From Oscillospiraceae bacterium (GTDB taxonomy: Bacteria > Bacillota > Clostridia > Oscillospirales > SIG519), in the NCBI GenBank assembly GCA_015067255.1, contig SVMS01000005.1, forward strand, positions 1 to 64,000: a DNA stretch of 64,000 nucleotides, written 5' to 3'. Under the pieces are notes generated by a model. That model had not been told where the DNA came from, searched no databases, and saw nothing but the letters and a program-made list of their open reading frames with translations. A program made the position numbers and the translations under genes. This document shows positions 41,753 to 50,072 of this stretch, piece after piece (position 1 is the first letter of the stretch; each line of letters begins with the position of its first letter).

Positions 41753-44170
41753 ATGTTAATGGAAAAGAGTTGGTTTTCTCGCTTTTCTACAACTAAGCAA
41801 AGCCTTATTGTGCTTGGCTTTTCTTTTTTGTTGGCTGTAACATTCTTTTTACCCTATGTAATTCAGGATGGAGGTCCTTTTTATTTTTATGGGGACTATA
41901 CAGTTCAGCAAATTCCTTTTTACGTAGAAGCGCATAAGTGCGTAACAAACGGGGAAATCTTTTGGAACTGGAATACCGATTTAGGAGCAAACTTTATCGG
42001 CTCTTATACATACTATATGTTGGGAAGCCCGTTCTTTTGGCTTGTTCTTTTGCTCCCTTCATGGACAATGCCTTATGCTTTACCGTGGCTGTTATGTCTT
42101 AAAATAGCTGTTGCCGCTACAACATCCTTTGTCTTTATAAGAATGTTTGTACGCCGTAATGAGCTTGCTTTTATAGGTGCTCTTTTATATGCTTTTTCCG
42201 GCTTTTCAATATATAATATATTTTTCAATCAATTTCACGAAACAATAGCGCTTTTTCCTCTTTTACTTATTGGAATAGAAGAGCTTGTAAGAAATAATCG
42301 CAGAGGTATTTTTGCCCTTGCGGTAATGATTAACGCAATAGCAAACTTTTATTTCTTTGTTGCAGAGTGTATTTTCCTTGTTGTTTATTTTATTGTAAGA
42401 CTGTTTTGCGGCTCGTTTAAAGAGCTTACAATAAGTAAGCTCATAGGACTTGCTATTGAGTCTGTCTTGGGCGTTCTAGGTGCGGCGGTGTTTTTACTTC
42501 CATCATATTTGGCGGTTATTCAAAATCCCCGTTCAAGCTCAAAAATTTTCGGTTGGAATTTGCTTTTATATTATGAGGTACAGATATATCCTAATATAAT
42601 TATGTCTATGTTTATGCCTCCTGATATTGCCGCAAAGCCTAATTTCTATAATGATTTAAGCTCTCGTTGGTCATCAATAGCGGCGTGGATGCCGTTGTTT
42701 TCTATGAGTGCTGTAATTGCGTGGATGCGCAGAAGAAAGAAAAACTGGTTAGGCTATCTTTGCATTATTTTAATTGTTTTTGCCTTTGTTCCATTTTTGA
42801 ATTCAAGTTTTCAGCTTTTTTCAAATGCCGTATATATGCGCTGGTTCTTTATGTTGACTTTAGTGTTTGCACTTACAACCGTAGTAGCCTTGGACAGATG
42901 CTCTTTCAAAGAGCTTAAAGCGGGTTTAGTAAGAACTGCTATAATCACGGCGGGAATTGCTCTTCCTGTAGGGCTTGTAATAGACCCTAATAAAAAGGAA
43001 GAAGCATGGTATGAGCAGATAGGACTTTTTAAATATCCGGAAAGATATATAATTTCTATTGTTATAGCAGCTGTAAGTCTTTGGCTTGCATATTATATTT
43101 ACAGGCTTGTGAAAGAAAAAAACAAACATACCTTTACCGTAACTATTACAGCCCTTGCAGTTATAATAAGTATTTATGCAAATGTTTATGTTGCCAGCGG
43201 AAGAGAGCATAGAAGCTCTCCAAGAGAAGGCAGAGTGTTCACGGAGCAGAATTTGAAGGGAAGAGAAAAAATTCTTGAGTTTATTCCCGATATTGATAAT
43301 TACAGAAGCGACGTTTTGGAAGGAAATCTTCGTATTGATAACCAAACTCTTTTCTGGCAAATTCCTACCATACAGGCATTTCATACTATGGTACCGGGCT
43401 CTGTAATGCAATTTTATAAATCGGTCGGAGTAACGAGAGATGTAGGAAGTCGTCCTACTAAAGACCATGTTTGGTTACGTAGCTTTTTATCGGTTAAATA
43501 TCTTTTTGACCCTCAAAACAATGAAGAAATAGATATTATAGGGTGGAAAAAGATAGGTCAAGTAAATAACTTTACAGTGTGGGAAAACGAAAATTATATT
43601 CCTATGGGCTTTATTTATGATAAATATGCAACCTTCGAACAGTTTGAAGATGTTGACAAGGACAGCCGAGAAAATTTGTTGTTGAATGCAATAGTGCTTG
43701 ACAATGAGCAAATAAAAAAATATGCTTCTCTCTACACTCAAGTAAACGATTCGGAAATATATTATTATTCCGATAGCGATATGGAAGAAGCTGTAGCGGA
43801 AAGAAAAGAAAACACTGTCAGCAATTTCCATAGGTCATCAAAAGGCTTTTCGGGAGAAATAACTCTTGAAGAACCTGAACTTGTATTTTTCACTGTGCCT
43901 TATGAAGAAGGTTGGTCAGCAAAGGTAAACGGAAAAGAAGTTGATATCGAACAAGTAAATAACGGCTTTATGGCAGTTTACTGTGATAAGGGAGAGAATA
44001 AAATAGAGTTTTCTTATATGACTCCCGGCCTTATTGTAGGATTATTGATATCAGTTATAGGAATAGTTCTTATAATCGCTTATATCATAATTGCAAATCT
44101 CTATATAAAAAGAAAAAAAGCTGAAATTGTAGATTATGAGCTTGAGCAGATGACATTTTTTGAAGAATAA
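41753..44170 (+). CDS. YfhO-family membrane glycosyltransferase-like protein
   Basis: 805 residues. About a dozen membrane helices fill the first 470 or so residues, with a large external domain (about 475-760) and one last helix near 765-790. The first external loop has DGGPFYFYGDYTVQQIPFYVEAHK, similar to the Asp-bearing loop of GT-C polyprenyl-phosphate-sugar transferases. The family includes Bacillus YfhO, tied to glycosylation of lipoteichoic acid. AAAGGAAAT precedes the ATG. It stands alone between its promoter and the 44241-44269 terminator. Its sugar and acceptor are unknown. Confidence 0.88.
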   Translation: MLMEKSWFSRFSTTKQSLIVLGFSFLLAVTFFLPYVIQDGGPFYFYGDYTVQQIPFYVEAHKCVTNGEIFWNWNTDLGANFIGSYTYYMLGSPFFWLVLLLPSWTMPYALPWLLCLKIAVAATTSFVFIRMFVRRNELAFIGALLYAFSGFSIYNIFFNQFHETIALFPLLLIGIEELVRNNRRGIFALAVMINAIANFYFFVAECIFLVVYFIVRLFCGSFKELTISKLIGLAIESVLGVLGAAVFLLPSYLAVIQNPRSSSKIFGWNLLLYYEVQIYPNIIMSMFMPPDIAAKPNFYNDLSSRWSSIAAWMPLFSMSAVIAWMRRRKKNWLGYLCIILIVFAFVPFLNSSFQLFSNAVYMRWFFMLTLVFALTTVVALDRCSFKELKAGLVRTAIITAGIALPVGLVIDPNKKEEAWYEQIGLFKYPERYIISIVIAAVSLWLAYYIYRLVKEKNKHTFTVTITALAVIISIYANVYVASGREHRSSPREGRVFTEQNLKGREKILEFIPDIDNYRSDVLEGNLRIDNQTLFWQIPTIQAFHTMVPGSVMQFYKSVGVTRDVGSRPTKDHVWLRSFLSVKYLFDPQNNEEIDIIGWKKIGQVNNFTVWENENYIPMGFIYDKYATFEQFEDVDKDSRENLLLNAIVLDNEQIKKYASLYTQVNDSEIYYYSDSDMEEAVAERKENTVSNFHRSSKGFSGEITLEEPELVFFTVPYEEGWSAKVNGKEVDIEQVNNGFMAVYCDKGENKIEFSYMTPGLIVGLLISVIGIVLIIAYIIIANLYIKRKKAEIVDYELEQMTFFEE

Positions 44171-44240
44171 GAACCTGACCCGCCTACGCATTAAAAATGC
44201 GGGTGGGTACCCCAGAACTTTGTTGTTTTCACAATAACTA

Positions 44241-44269
44241 AATGCCCGATAGAAAATCTATCGGGCATT
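44241..44269. terminator. Bidirectional terminator between yfhO-like and MATE genes
   Basis: A 13-bp perfect stem AATGCCCGATAGA / TCTATCGGGCATT with a 3-base loop. A second, irregular hairpin (ACCC...GCATT/AATGC...GGGT) lies at about 44178-44210. Confidence 0.85.
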
Positions 44270-44275
44270 ATCAAT

Positions 44276-45661
44276 TTAAGAATTAGCTACAATGTTTTGT
44301 ATCCAAGTACCTCTTTTAACAAAAATAAAGCCTAAAACGCATTTAACAAAGTCAAGAGCCTGACATATTGCATAGAGAGGTAAAATTGATATATTAGTAA
44401 AGTTACTTAAAATAATACCAACAGGAACAATTAAAATCCACGCTAAACCGCAGTCAAATATTATAGTAATTAAAGTCTTTCCTCCGGACCGCAAAGTGAA
44501 ATATGCGGCATTTATAAACGACACTAACGGCATAGCAAAGGCGGAGATAATCATAAGTCGTGTAGCAAGAATTCGTACTGCTTCAGTAGTGTTATAAAGG
44601 TGTGGAATAAATAAAGAAAAGATTATATAAAGAATTCCCATTGTTACACTTACAAATATAGAAAAAGCAATAAGCTTACGGCTGGAATCACGTGCTTTTT
44701 CCATATCACCGGAACCTAATATCTGTCCGAGAATAATACCAATAGCTGTACCTATTGAGATAAAAGATGCGGAAAATACATTCCAAAAGGTTTGAGAAAT
44801 ATTATTGGCAGCTACAACGTCCAATCCGCGCAGAGAATAGCATTGATTTAAAACAACTACGCTTAAAGACCATAATGCTTCATTCATCATTAAAGGCAGA
44901 CCCTTAGCTAATATCTGTTTTGTAAGCTTAAAAGGAACACGCATACTGCGATAAACACCGATAATAAATTTTGCTTGAGATTTATGTAGGTGAGTCCATA
45001 CAGCAACAACAGCCAATTCTACAAAACGGGATATAACAGTGGCAATTGCTGCACCGTTAGTACCAAGAGCAGGGGCGCCGAATTTTCCGAAAATAAGAAT
45101 ATAGTTAAGTAAAAGATTTACACCTACTGCAATTGTTCCTGCTACCATAGGCGGCATAGATTTACCGACTTCACGTAAGGTGCTTGAATAGCACTGTGCT
45201 AATGTATATGGGATAAGCCCGATAAGCATAATACGTAGATAGTTTTTTGCAAACCCAAGAGAAGCAGCGGCATCGGCAGGGTTACCTTCGCCTTTTAAGT
45301 ACAGGCTTATTAAAAAATCGCCTTTAAACCAAAACAGAGCCATACCTGCCAAAGTAAGCAGTAAGCAGAAAATCAATCTGAAACGAAAAGTATCTTGTAC
45401 GCCTTTATGGTCATTGTTGCCGAAAAACTGTGCACCGAAAATACCTGCGCCGGCAAGAGCACCGAAAATACACAGATTGAAAACAAAAAACAATTGGTTG
45501 CTGACGGCAACACCAATCATTTCAACAGTACCAACCTTGCCGATCATAATATTATCAAGCATATTTACAAAGTTAGTAATACCTGTCTGCAACATAATAG
45601 GAATAGTGAGAGCCATAACATTTTTATAAAAGGCTTTGTCACCAATAAATTTCCGTAGCAT
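44276..45661 (-). CDS. MATE-family multidrug/toxin exporter
   Basis: 461 residues with twelve expected membrane helices. LTIPIMLQTGITNFVNMLDNIMIGKVGTVEMIGVAVSN at the start and GAGIFGAQFFGNND near 60 match MATE proteins, with a related second half beginning GLPLMMNEALWS. These export cationic compounds using Na+ or H+. AGAGGTGTT precedes the ATG. The 5' side carries the hairpin array at 45737-46061. Substrate cannot be inferred. Confidence 0.95.
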   Translation of the reverse strand: MLRKFIGDKAFYKNVMALTIPIMLQTGITNFVNMLDNIMIGKVGTVEMIGVAVSNQLFFVFNLCIFGALAGAGIFGAQFFGNNDHKGVQDTFRFRLIFCLLLTLAGMALFWFKGDFLISLYLKGEGNPADAAASLGFAKNYLRIMLIGLIPYTLAQCYSSTLREVGKSMPPMVAGTIAVGVNLLLNYILIFGKFGAPALGTNGAAIATVISRFVELAVVAVWTHLHKSQAKFIIGVYRSMRVPFKLTKQILAKGLPLMMNEALWSLSVVVLNQCYSLRGLDVVAANNISQTFWNVFSASFISIGTAIGIILGQILGSGDMEKARDSSRKLIAFSIFVSVTMGILYIIFSLFIPHLYNTTEAVRILATRLMIISAFAMPLVSFINAAYFTLRSGGKTLITIIFDCGLAWILIVPVGIILSNFTNISILPLYAICQALDFVKCVLGFIFVKRGTWIQNIVANS

Positions 45662-45736
45662 AAAACACCTCTAAAAGTGGATAGTTAATAAAAATTGCTG
45701 ATTTCAGCAAAAGAGTAACCTATGTTGCAAATTCAT

Positions 45737-45833
45737 CGAAAATCCTGTCAAATGAATGATGAATATTGAATGATGAAAAATGAAAAATACAAAATAAAAA
45801 TCCCATCGACAGATGTCGACAGGATTTTTGTTT
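45737..45833. repeat. Left part of structured intergenic element: competing inverted repeats
   Basis: AAAATCCTGTC (45737-45747) is an exact inverse complement of GACAGGATTTT (45822-45832). The latter also forms the 3' arm of a local hairpin, AAAAATCC...GGATTTTT with an inner CGACA/TGTCG stem. The two pairings are mutually exclusive. Between them are direct repeats of TGAATGATGAA. A following ORF of 42-65 codons reads into the array, but no family is recognised and I do not call it a gene. Confidence 0.6.
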
Positions 45834-45918
45834 TGTCTATGGGCTACAAAAAAGATATTTTTGCCGTTTTTGCGTATAACTTCGAACCCTCGCAATACAA
45901 TGAAATCCTTGCTGACGC

Positions 45919-46061
45919 AAAGATGAAATCAGCTAACGCTGATGAAATCTTCGCTTTGCTCAGATGAAATTAAATCCACCCATCCGCTGTCGAGGCGGAT
46001 TTCATCCCCGTAGGGGATTTCATCGTCGAAGACGATTTCACCCACCCGTAAGGGTGGATTT
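45919..46061. repeat. Array of short hairpins with a constant linker
   Basis: GCAAAG/CTTTGC encloses ATCAGC/GCTGAT. Then AAATCCACCC (45972-45981) and GGGTGGATTT (46052-46061) bracket four hairpins: ATCCGC/GCGGAT (45982-46000), ATCCCC/GGGGAT (46004-46018), ATCGTC/GACGAT (46022-46036) and CCACCC/GGGTGG (46042-46057). The first three are joined by the same TTC linker, while their stems differ by paired changes. This suggests selection or a copying process that keeps structure. It lies between the MATE gene and the tRNA-Leu terminator. Confidence 0.7.
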
Positions 46062-46066
46062 AGTTG

Positions 46067-46100
46067 AAAACGACAGATTCCTGTCGGAATCTGTCGTTTT
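46067..46100 (-). terminator. Terminator of tRNA-Leu
   Basis: A 15-bp perfect stem (46067-46081 with 46086-46100) and 4-base loop, starting 1 base past the encoded CCA end, with TTTT at its minus-strand 3' side. Confidence 0.85.
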
Positions 46101-46101
46101 C

Positions 46102-46185
46102 TGGTGCGAGCAGTGGGACTTGAACCCACACGTCATAGACATACGCCCCTCAAACGTACCTGTCTGCCAGTTCCAGCATGCTCGC
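46102..46185 (-). tRNA. tRNA-Leu(GAG)
   Basis: 84 bases with CCA encoded. The acceptor GCGAGCA pairs with TGCTCGC, and a long variable arm (TATGTCTATGACGT region) marks a class II tRNA. The anticodon loop TTGAGGG gives GAG, reading CUC/CUU. T-arm GTGGGTTCAAGTCCCAC is standard. Confidence 0.95.
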
Positions 46186-46268
46186 AAGCTTGTATATTAT
46201 AGCATTTATATTTTTAGTTGTCAATATGTTTTTTGAAAGTTTTTAAAGTTTTTTTATTAAGAAAAATA

Positions 46269-46297
46269 TTGACTAAAAAAAAGATTCTTGGTATTAT
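46269..46297 (+). promoter_or_regulatory. Promoter for the Na/Pi cotransporter gene
   Basis: TTGACT (46269-46274), a 17-base spacer and TATTAT (46292-46297), giving a leader of about 110 bases. Confidence 0.6.
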
Positions 46298-46416
46298 ATT
46301 GTATAATAGACAGATTATATCTTAAAAGACATATTGGTATAAATGTGATATTGATTTTTTCTTTTCAAGATATAGTGTTAATATATATTGTAAAAAAGTA
46401 TAGAGGTGATTGCAGG

Positions 46417-48174
46417 TTGAGTATTTTTGATATTTTAACTCTTGCCGGCGGTGTAGGTATGTTCCTTTACGGAATAACTATTATGAGTGACGGCTTAGAG
46501 AAAACAGCAGGCGCAAAGCTTGAAAAAACCATTGAAACATGGACAGGAAACGTCATAAAAGGCGTACTTGTGGGTATGCTCGTAACGGCGGTAATTCAAA
46601 GCTCAACAGCAACTACTGTTATGGTAGTTGGATTTGTAAATGCGGGAGTAATGAAGCTTTCGCAGTCTGTCGGTGTTATAATGGGAGCTAATATAGGTAC
46701 AACCGTTACAGCTCAGATTTTGCGCTTGTCGGGAATTAGTTCAGATAATGTTTGGCTTAATTTGCTAAAACCGTCTTCTTTTGCACCGGTGCTTATAGTA
46801 ATCGGTGTAATAATGATAATGTTCTCTAAAAAGAATAAAATTAAAAATATATCTATGATTTTAATCGGATTAGGTATTCTTTTTATGGGTATGGGAACAA
46901 TGGAAACAGCGGTTTCACCTCTAAGAGATAATGAAGCCTTTGCAAGAATATTCACCCTCTTTAAAAATCCTGTTGCCGGTGTTGGAGCAGGTGCTGTGGC
47001 AACGGTAATTATTCAAAGCTCTTCAGCTTCTGTAGGTATTTTACAGGCGCTTGCTAAAACGGGAATTATTACATTCTCTGCTGTTTTCCCAATTATTATG
47101 GGTCAAAATATAGGAACCTGTTTAACAGCTATTGTTTCAGGCTTAGGCGGCAACAAAAATGCCCGTAGAGCATCTATGATACATCTTTATTTTAATCTCA
47201 TAGGAACAATATTGTTTTTGACAGTTTTCTATAGCTATCAGTATTTTATAGGCTTCCCGTTCTGGAATGATACGGTTAATTCAGGTAATATAGCAGATTT
47301 TCATCTGATTTTTAATGTTTCAACTACAATTGTTCTTATTCCTTTTTATAAGCTTATTCTTAAGCTTGCAACAATAACTGTAAAGAGTGATGATAACGAA
47401 AACGAAGAAGTATCATATCTTGATGACCACTTCTTATCAACTCCTGCAATTGCTGTTGAACAAAGCCGTAAGGCTGTAAAAGAAATGTCAAAAATCACAG
47501 CGGAAAACTTAAGATATTCAAAAGAATTTTTATTTGGAATAGATAAAAAGCTTTTTGTTAATTTCAGTGAAAACGAAGAAAAATTAGATAAGTTAGAAAC
47601 AGCAGTGGAAAACTATCTTGTTAAGGTTTCTGAAAATGAAGCCGCTTCAGATTTTAACTTTGAAATTTCTGAGCTTCTTCACTGCTCAGATGATTTTGAA
47701 AGAGCAGGAGATAATCTTGTAAATATATTCGAGCTTATAGAACGTACCAAAGATGATGTTAAATTAACAGATGATGCAATCAAGGAAATAGAAGGTATGT
47801 TTAAAGCAGTTGAAGAAATTACTGAGTTAACAAACGAATCCTTTGTTTCTCATAATATAGAAAATGTTATCAGAATAGAAGCTTTGGAAGAAACAATAGA
47901 TAATATGAAGCGAATGTTCAAAGCAAAGCATATTGACCGTCTTAAGCTTGGAAAATGTAATGCAGAATCAGGTATTCTTTTCCTTGATATAATTGCAAAC
48001 CTTGAAAGAGTCGCTGACCATTGTTCTGATATAGTTATGCACGTAGTAAGATTTGAAACTAAAAACGAAAACTTTAATCATCATACCTATATAAGAGAAC
48101 TCCATAACGGAAATGATGTGAACTACGGAAATCTTTTGAGAGAATATGAAGATAAATACATTGTAAAGGCGTGA
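46417..48174 (+). CDS. Na/Pi cotransporter-family protein with PhoU-like tail
   Basis: 585 residues from TTG at 46417, which has AGAGGTGAT upstream and gives the family start SIFDILTLAGGVGMFLYGITIMSDGLEK. A longer ATG start would add 43 residues with no ribosome site. Two inverted repeats carry the substrate motifs QSSTATTVMVVGFVNAG and QSSSASVGILQALAKTG, as in NptA/NPT2 transporters, each followed by MGANIGTT and MGQNIGTC. The cytoplasmic tail, from about residue 350, is a PhoU-like helical bundle that may sense phosphate. It should import phosphate with Na+. Confidence 0.94.
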   Translation: MSIFDILTLAGGVGMFLYGITIMSDGLEKTAGAKLEKTIETWTGNVIKGVLVGMLVTAVIQSSTATTVMVVGFVNAGVMKLSQSVGVIMGANIGTTVTAQILRLSGISSDNVWLNLLKPSSFAPVLIVIGVIMIMFSKKNKIKNISMILIGLGILFMGMGTMETAVSPLRDNEAFARIFTLFKNPVAGVGAGAVATVIIQSSSASVGILQALAKTGIITFSAVFPIIMGQNIGTCLTAIVSGLGGNKNARRASMIHLYFNLIGTILFLTVFYSYQYFIGFPFWNDTVNSGNIADFHLIFNVSTTIVLIPFYKLILKLATITVKSDDNENEEVSYLDDHFLSTPAIAVEQSRKAVKEMSKITAENLRYSKEFLFGIDKKLFVNFSENEEKLDKLETAVENYLVKVSENEAASDFNFEISELLHCSDDFERAGDNLVNIFELIERTKDDVKLTDDAIKEIEGMFKAVEEITELTNESFVSHNIENVIRIEALEETIDNMKRMFKAKHIDRLKLGKCNAESGILFLDIIANLERVADHCSDIVMHVVRFETKNENFNHHTYIRELHNGNDVNYGNLLREYEDKYIVKA

Positions 48175-48219
48175 GCCTTTACAATGTTGATTGGGGCTTT
48201 TTGAGAAGAGAGTGGCATT

Positions 48220-48996
48220 ATGAAAGAAAATTTCAAACGAGTAAAGCTGCTTGATACAATAAGAGGAGTGTGTATAATTTTGATGATTATATATCACTCC
48301 TGTTTTTGTATAATAAATTTCGGCTTTTTTGAAGAGGTAGACTGGCTGTATAAAGCGTTTGAATTTTTTAATACAGATTATTATACTGTGATTTGGCTTA
48401 TTACCTTATGCTGTTTTTTTATGATAGCGGGAATAACATCTAAGTTCAGCCGTAATAATTTCAAAAGAAGCCTCATAATAATTTGTACAGCGCTGATTAT
48501 AAGTATTGTAACAATAATGCTGTCAGAGGATTTAGCAATATATTTCGGTGTATTGCATTGTATGGGCTTTTGTATGCTTATATATGCCATTATTGAAAAA
48601 TTCTTTTTTAAGCTTTCGGAGAAAATAAATTTTGTTTTGATGTTTTCATTGTTTTTTATTTGCTATTTTTTAATTGAAGTTTATTTTATAAGAATAATAA
48701 AAATTATTCCGATAACTCCTGTTAAGCTGTTTGATGTTGAGATTCCTTTATACATTTTAGGATTTTACAGTACAACTTTTTATTCTGCGGATTATTATCC
48801 AATTATTCCTTGGATATTTATGTTTTTTGCAGGAGTTGCCTTTGGTCAAATTTTAAGAGAAGGTAATGCTCCGAAATTTATGTATGAAGCTCAAATAAAG
48901 CCTCTTTCTTTTATTGGAAGACATCCTTTGATAATTTACGCTTCTCATTTGCCTGTAATCATTTTAATTCTTTTTATACTAAATATGATTTTGTAA
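48220..48996 (+). CDS. DUF1624/heparan acetyltransferase-like membrane protein
   Basis: 258 residues with about seven membrane helices. RVKLLDTIRGVCIILMIIYHS at the start and YFGVLHCMGFCMLIYAI near 110, with the paired His residues, match the DUF1624 / heparan-alpha-glucosaminide N-acetyltransferase-like family. The C-terminus has LSFIGRHPLIIYASHLPVIIL, usual for this group. These proteins are thought to pass acetyl groups across membranes to sugars. The acceptor here is unknown. GAGAAGAGAG precedes the ATG. Confidence 0.85.
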   Translation: MKENFKRVKLLDTIRGVCIILMIIYHSCFCIINFGFFEEVDWLYKAFEFFNTDYYTVIWLITLCCFFMIAGITSKFSRNNFKRSLIIICTALIISIVTIMLSEDLAIYFGVLHCMGFCMLIYAIIEKFFFKLSEKINFVLMFSLFFICYFLIEVYFIRIIKIIPITPVKLFDVEIPLYILGFYSTTFYSADYYPIIPWIFMFFAGVAFGQILREGNAPKFMYEAQIKPLSFIGRHPLIIYASHLPVIILILFILNMIL

Positions 48997-49045
48997 CTTT
49001 TTTTTAGGTATAGCATAGTATGTAATAGACAAGGAGAGGATATCC

Positions 49046-49195
49046 ATGCGATGCTATACAAATAAAATATTAGGCCTTATTGTAGTTGCTCTTTCGGTTG
49101 GAATACTGTTGACTATGTTTCTTCCTGCATGGATACTTGCTATTATACTTGCGGCAATCGTACTTATGATAGGAATTTTGTTACTAATGAAATAG
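49046..49195 (+). CDS. Tiny hydrophobic membrane protein, 49 residues
   Basis: AAGGAGAGG lies 6 bases before the ATG. The sequence begins MRCYTNKILGLIVVALSVG and is hydrophobic to the end, LLLMK, with PAW in the middle, so a two-helix hairpin or one long membrane helix is expected. It lies 12 bases upstream of the SpoVM-like gene and shares its transcript. No family was recognised; the pairing suggests a role at the forespore membrane, which is inference. Confidence 0.72.
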   Translation: MRCYTNKILGLIVVALSVGILLTMFLPAWILAIILAAIVLMIGILLLMK

Positions 49196-49207
49196 GGAGA
49201 GAAAACT

Positions 49208-49276
49208 ATGAAAATTGTTATAATAAATTCACCTAAATTTATGAGGGGCTTTTTAAAGAAAATTTTTAAGATGTAA
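49208..49276 (+). CDS. spoVM: SpoVM-like spore coat anchor peptide, 22 residues
   Basis: MKIVIINSPKFMRGFLKKIF plus two residues; AGGGAGAG is 6 bases upstream. It aligns without gaps to Bacillus SpoVM (26 residues, starting MKFYTIKLPKFLGG): Met1, Lys2, Ile6, Pro9, Lys10, Phe11 and Gly14 match, and both continue as a basic amphipathic helix. Pro9 is needed in Bacillus for sensing membrane curvature. SpoVM anchors SpoIVA to the outer forespore membrane to start coat assembly. The call depends on recognising this short pattern. An intrinsic terminator follows at once. Confidence 0.8.
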   Translation: MKIVIINSPKFMRGFLKKIFKM

Positions 49277-49280
49277 AATC

Positions 49281-49314
49281 AAAAAGACTGTATTGAAAAA
49301 GATACAGTCTTTTT
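49281..49314 (+). terminator. Terminator after spoVM-like gene
   Basis: Stem AAAAAGACTGTAT / ATACAGTCTTTTT with an 8-base loop, then TT. The ribosome site of the next gene begins 7 bases later. Confidence 0.85.
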
Positions 49315-49333
49315 TGCTGTAAGGAGGGTCATT

Positions 49334-49873
49334 TTGCATATTAAAGAATATAACAGAGAAAATTCAGTAAGATATGCTCAAAGATGGGCATTTGAAAGAA
49401 ATCCGCTTTTTTACAGCTTTGAAAATGAAGGCGGAGATTGTACAAACTTTGTTTCTCAATGCGTTTTTGCAGGTAGCTGTACAATGAATTATACAAAGAC
49501 TTTCGGCTGGTATTATAATTCTGTATATGACAGGGCACCTGCTTGGACGGGAGTTGCTTTCTTTTATAATTTTATTACCTCGAATAAAAGTGTAGGTCCA
49601 TTTGGAAAAGAGGTACAGGTGCAGGAAGTGGAATTGGGAGATGTAATACAGCTTTATAATGAAAGACAAGGGTATTATCATACTCTTATTGTAACAGGCT
49701 TCAGGGAAAATGATTTTTTAGTAAGTGCTAATTCATATGATGCATACAACAGAGCTTTAAACACATATTTTTATGATAAGGCAAGATATATTCATATTGA
49801 AGGAATAAGGGCTCAAAAAGAAAAAAATGAAAGCTGTTTTACTAATTTAATAAACGGAAAAAGTCTTTATTAA
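49334..49873 (+). CDS. Amidase_6-domain protein, putative cysteine amidase
   Basis: 179 residues from TTG at 49334, with AAGGAGGG upstream. NRENSVRYAQRWAFERNPLFYSFENEGGDCTNFVSQ near 8-43 is the hallmark of the Amidase_6 family, with Cys in GGDCTNFVSQC the likely nucleophile. GYYHTLIVTGF near 112 supplies the His. No signal peptide is seen. Members are often spore- or wall-linked in Clostridia, which would suit the SpoVM neighbour, but the substrate is unknown. Confidence 0.85.
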   Translation: MHIKEYNRENSVRYAQRWAFERNPLFYSFENEGGDCTNFVSQCVFAGSCTMNYTKTFGWYYNSVYDRAPAWTGVAFFYNFITSNKSVGPFGKEVQVQEVELGDVIQLYNERQGYYHTLIVTGFRENDFLVSANSYDAYNRALNTYFYDKARYIHIEGIRAQKEKNESCFTNLINGKSLY

Positions 49874-49901
49874 AAATGGTTAATATTATTTCAAAAAACT
49901 A

Positions 49902-49930
49902 TTGTAAAAAACAAAAAAATGTATTATAAT
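49902..49930 (+). promoter_or_regulatory. Promoter for SRP RNA
   Basis: TTGTAA (49902-49907), a 17-base spacer and TATAAT (49925-49930), with the RNA starting about 6 bases later. Confidence 0.7.
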
Positions 49931-49935
49931 AATAA

Positions 49936-50048
49936 AGTACAGCGCAGGTCTTGTGCGATTGGCAATTGTGAACCATGTCAGGCGGGGAACCGAGCAGCAT
50001 TAAGCAAACCTGCCAAGGCGATACAAGTAACCTGCGCCGTACTTTTTT
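49936..50048 (+). ncRNA. ffs: Signal recognition particle RNA, small bacterial type
   Basis: The ends pair as GTACAGCGCAGG with CCTGCGCCGTAC. The apical domain reads GTCAGGCGGGGAACCGAGCAGC then AAACCTGCC, matching the Ffh-binding loop. About 110 bases, without the Alu-like domain of Bacillus scRNA. A T-run at its end acts as terminator. It lies just before dnaX, as in many Firmicutes. Confidence 0.9.
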
Positions 50049-50072
50049 TATAAAATAAAAGGAAAAGATAAT

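Noticed and set aside
44178-44210. Irregular hairpin after the yfhO-like gene as a mobile repeat
   Set aside because: The pairing is interrupted and no second copy is seen in the window; the nearby perfect hairpin at 44241 explains termination.
45662-45860. Riboswitch in the leader of the MATE gene
   Set aside because: On that strand the alternative arm at 45737-45747 would be transcribed after the terminator, the wrong order for antitermination, and no known riboswitch core was recognised.
45770-45967. 65-codon plus-strand ORF ending ADEIFALLR
   Set aside because: It runs through the terminator-like hairpin and part of the hairpin array, has no clear ribosome site and matches no family I know. 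It may be a by-product of the structured element.
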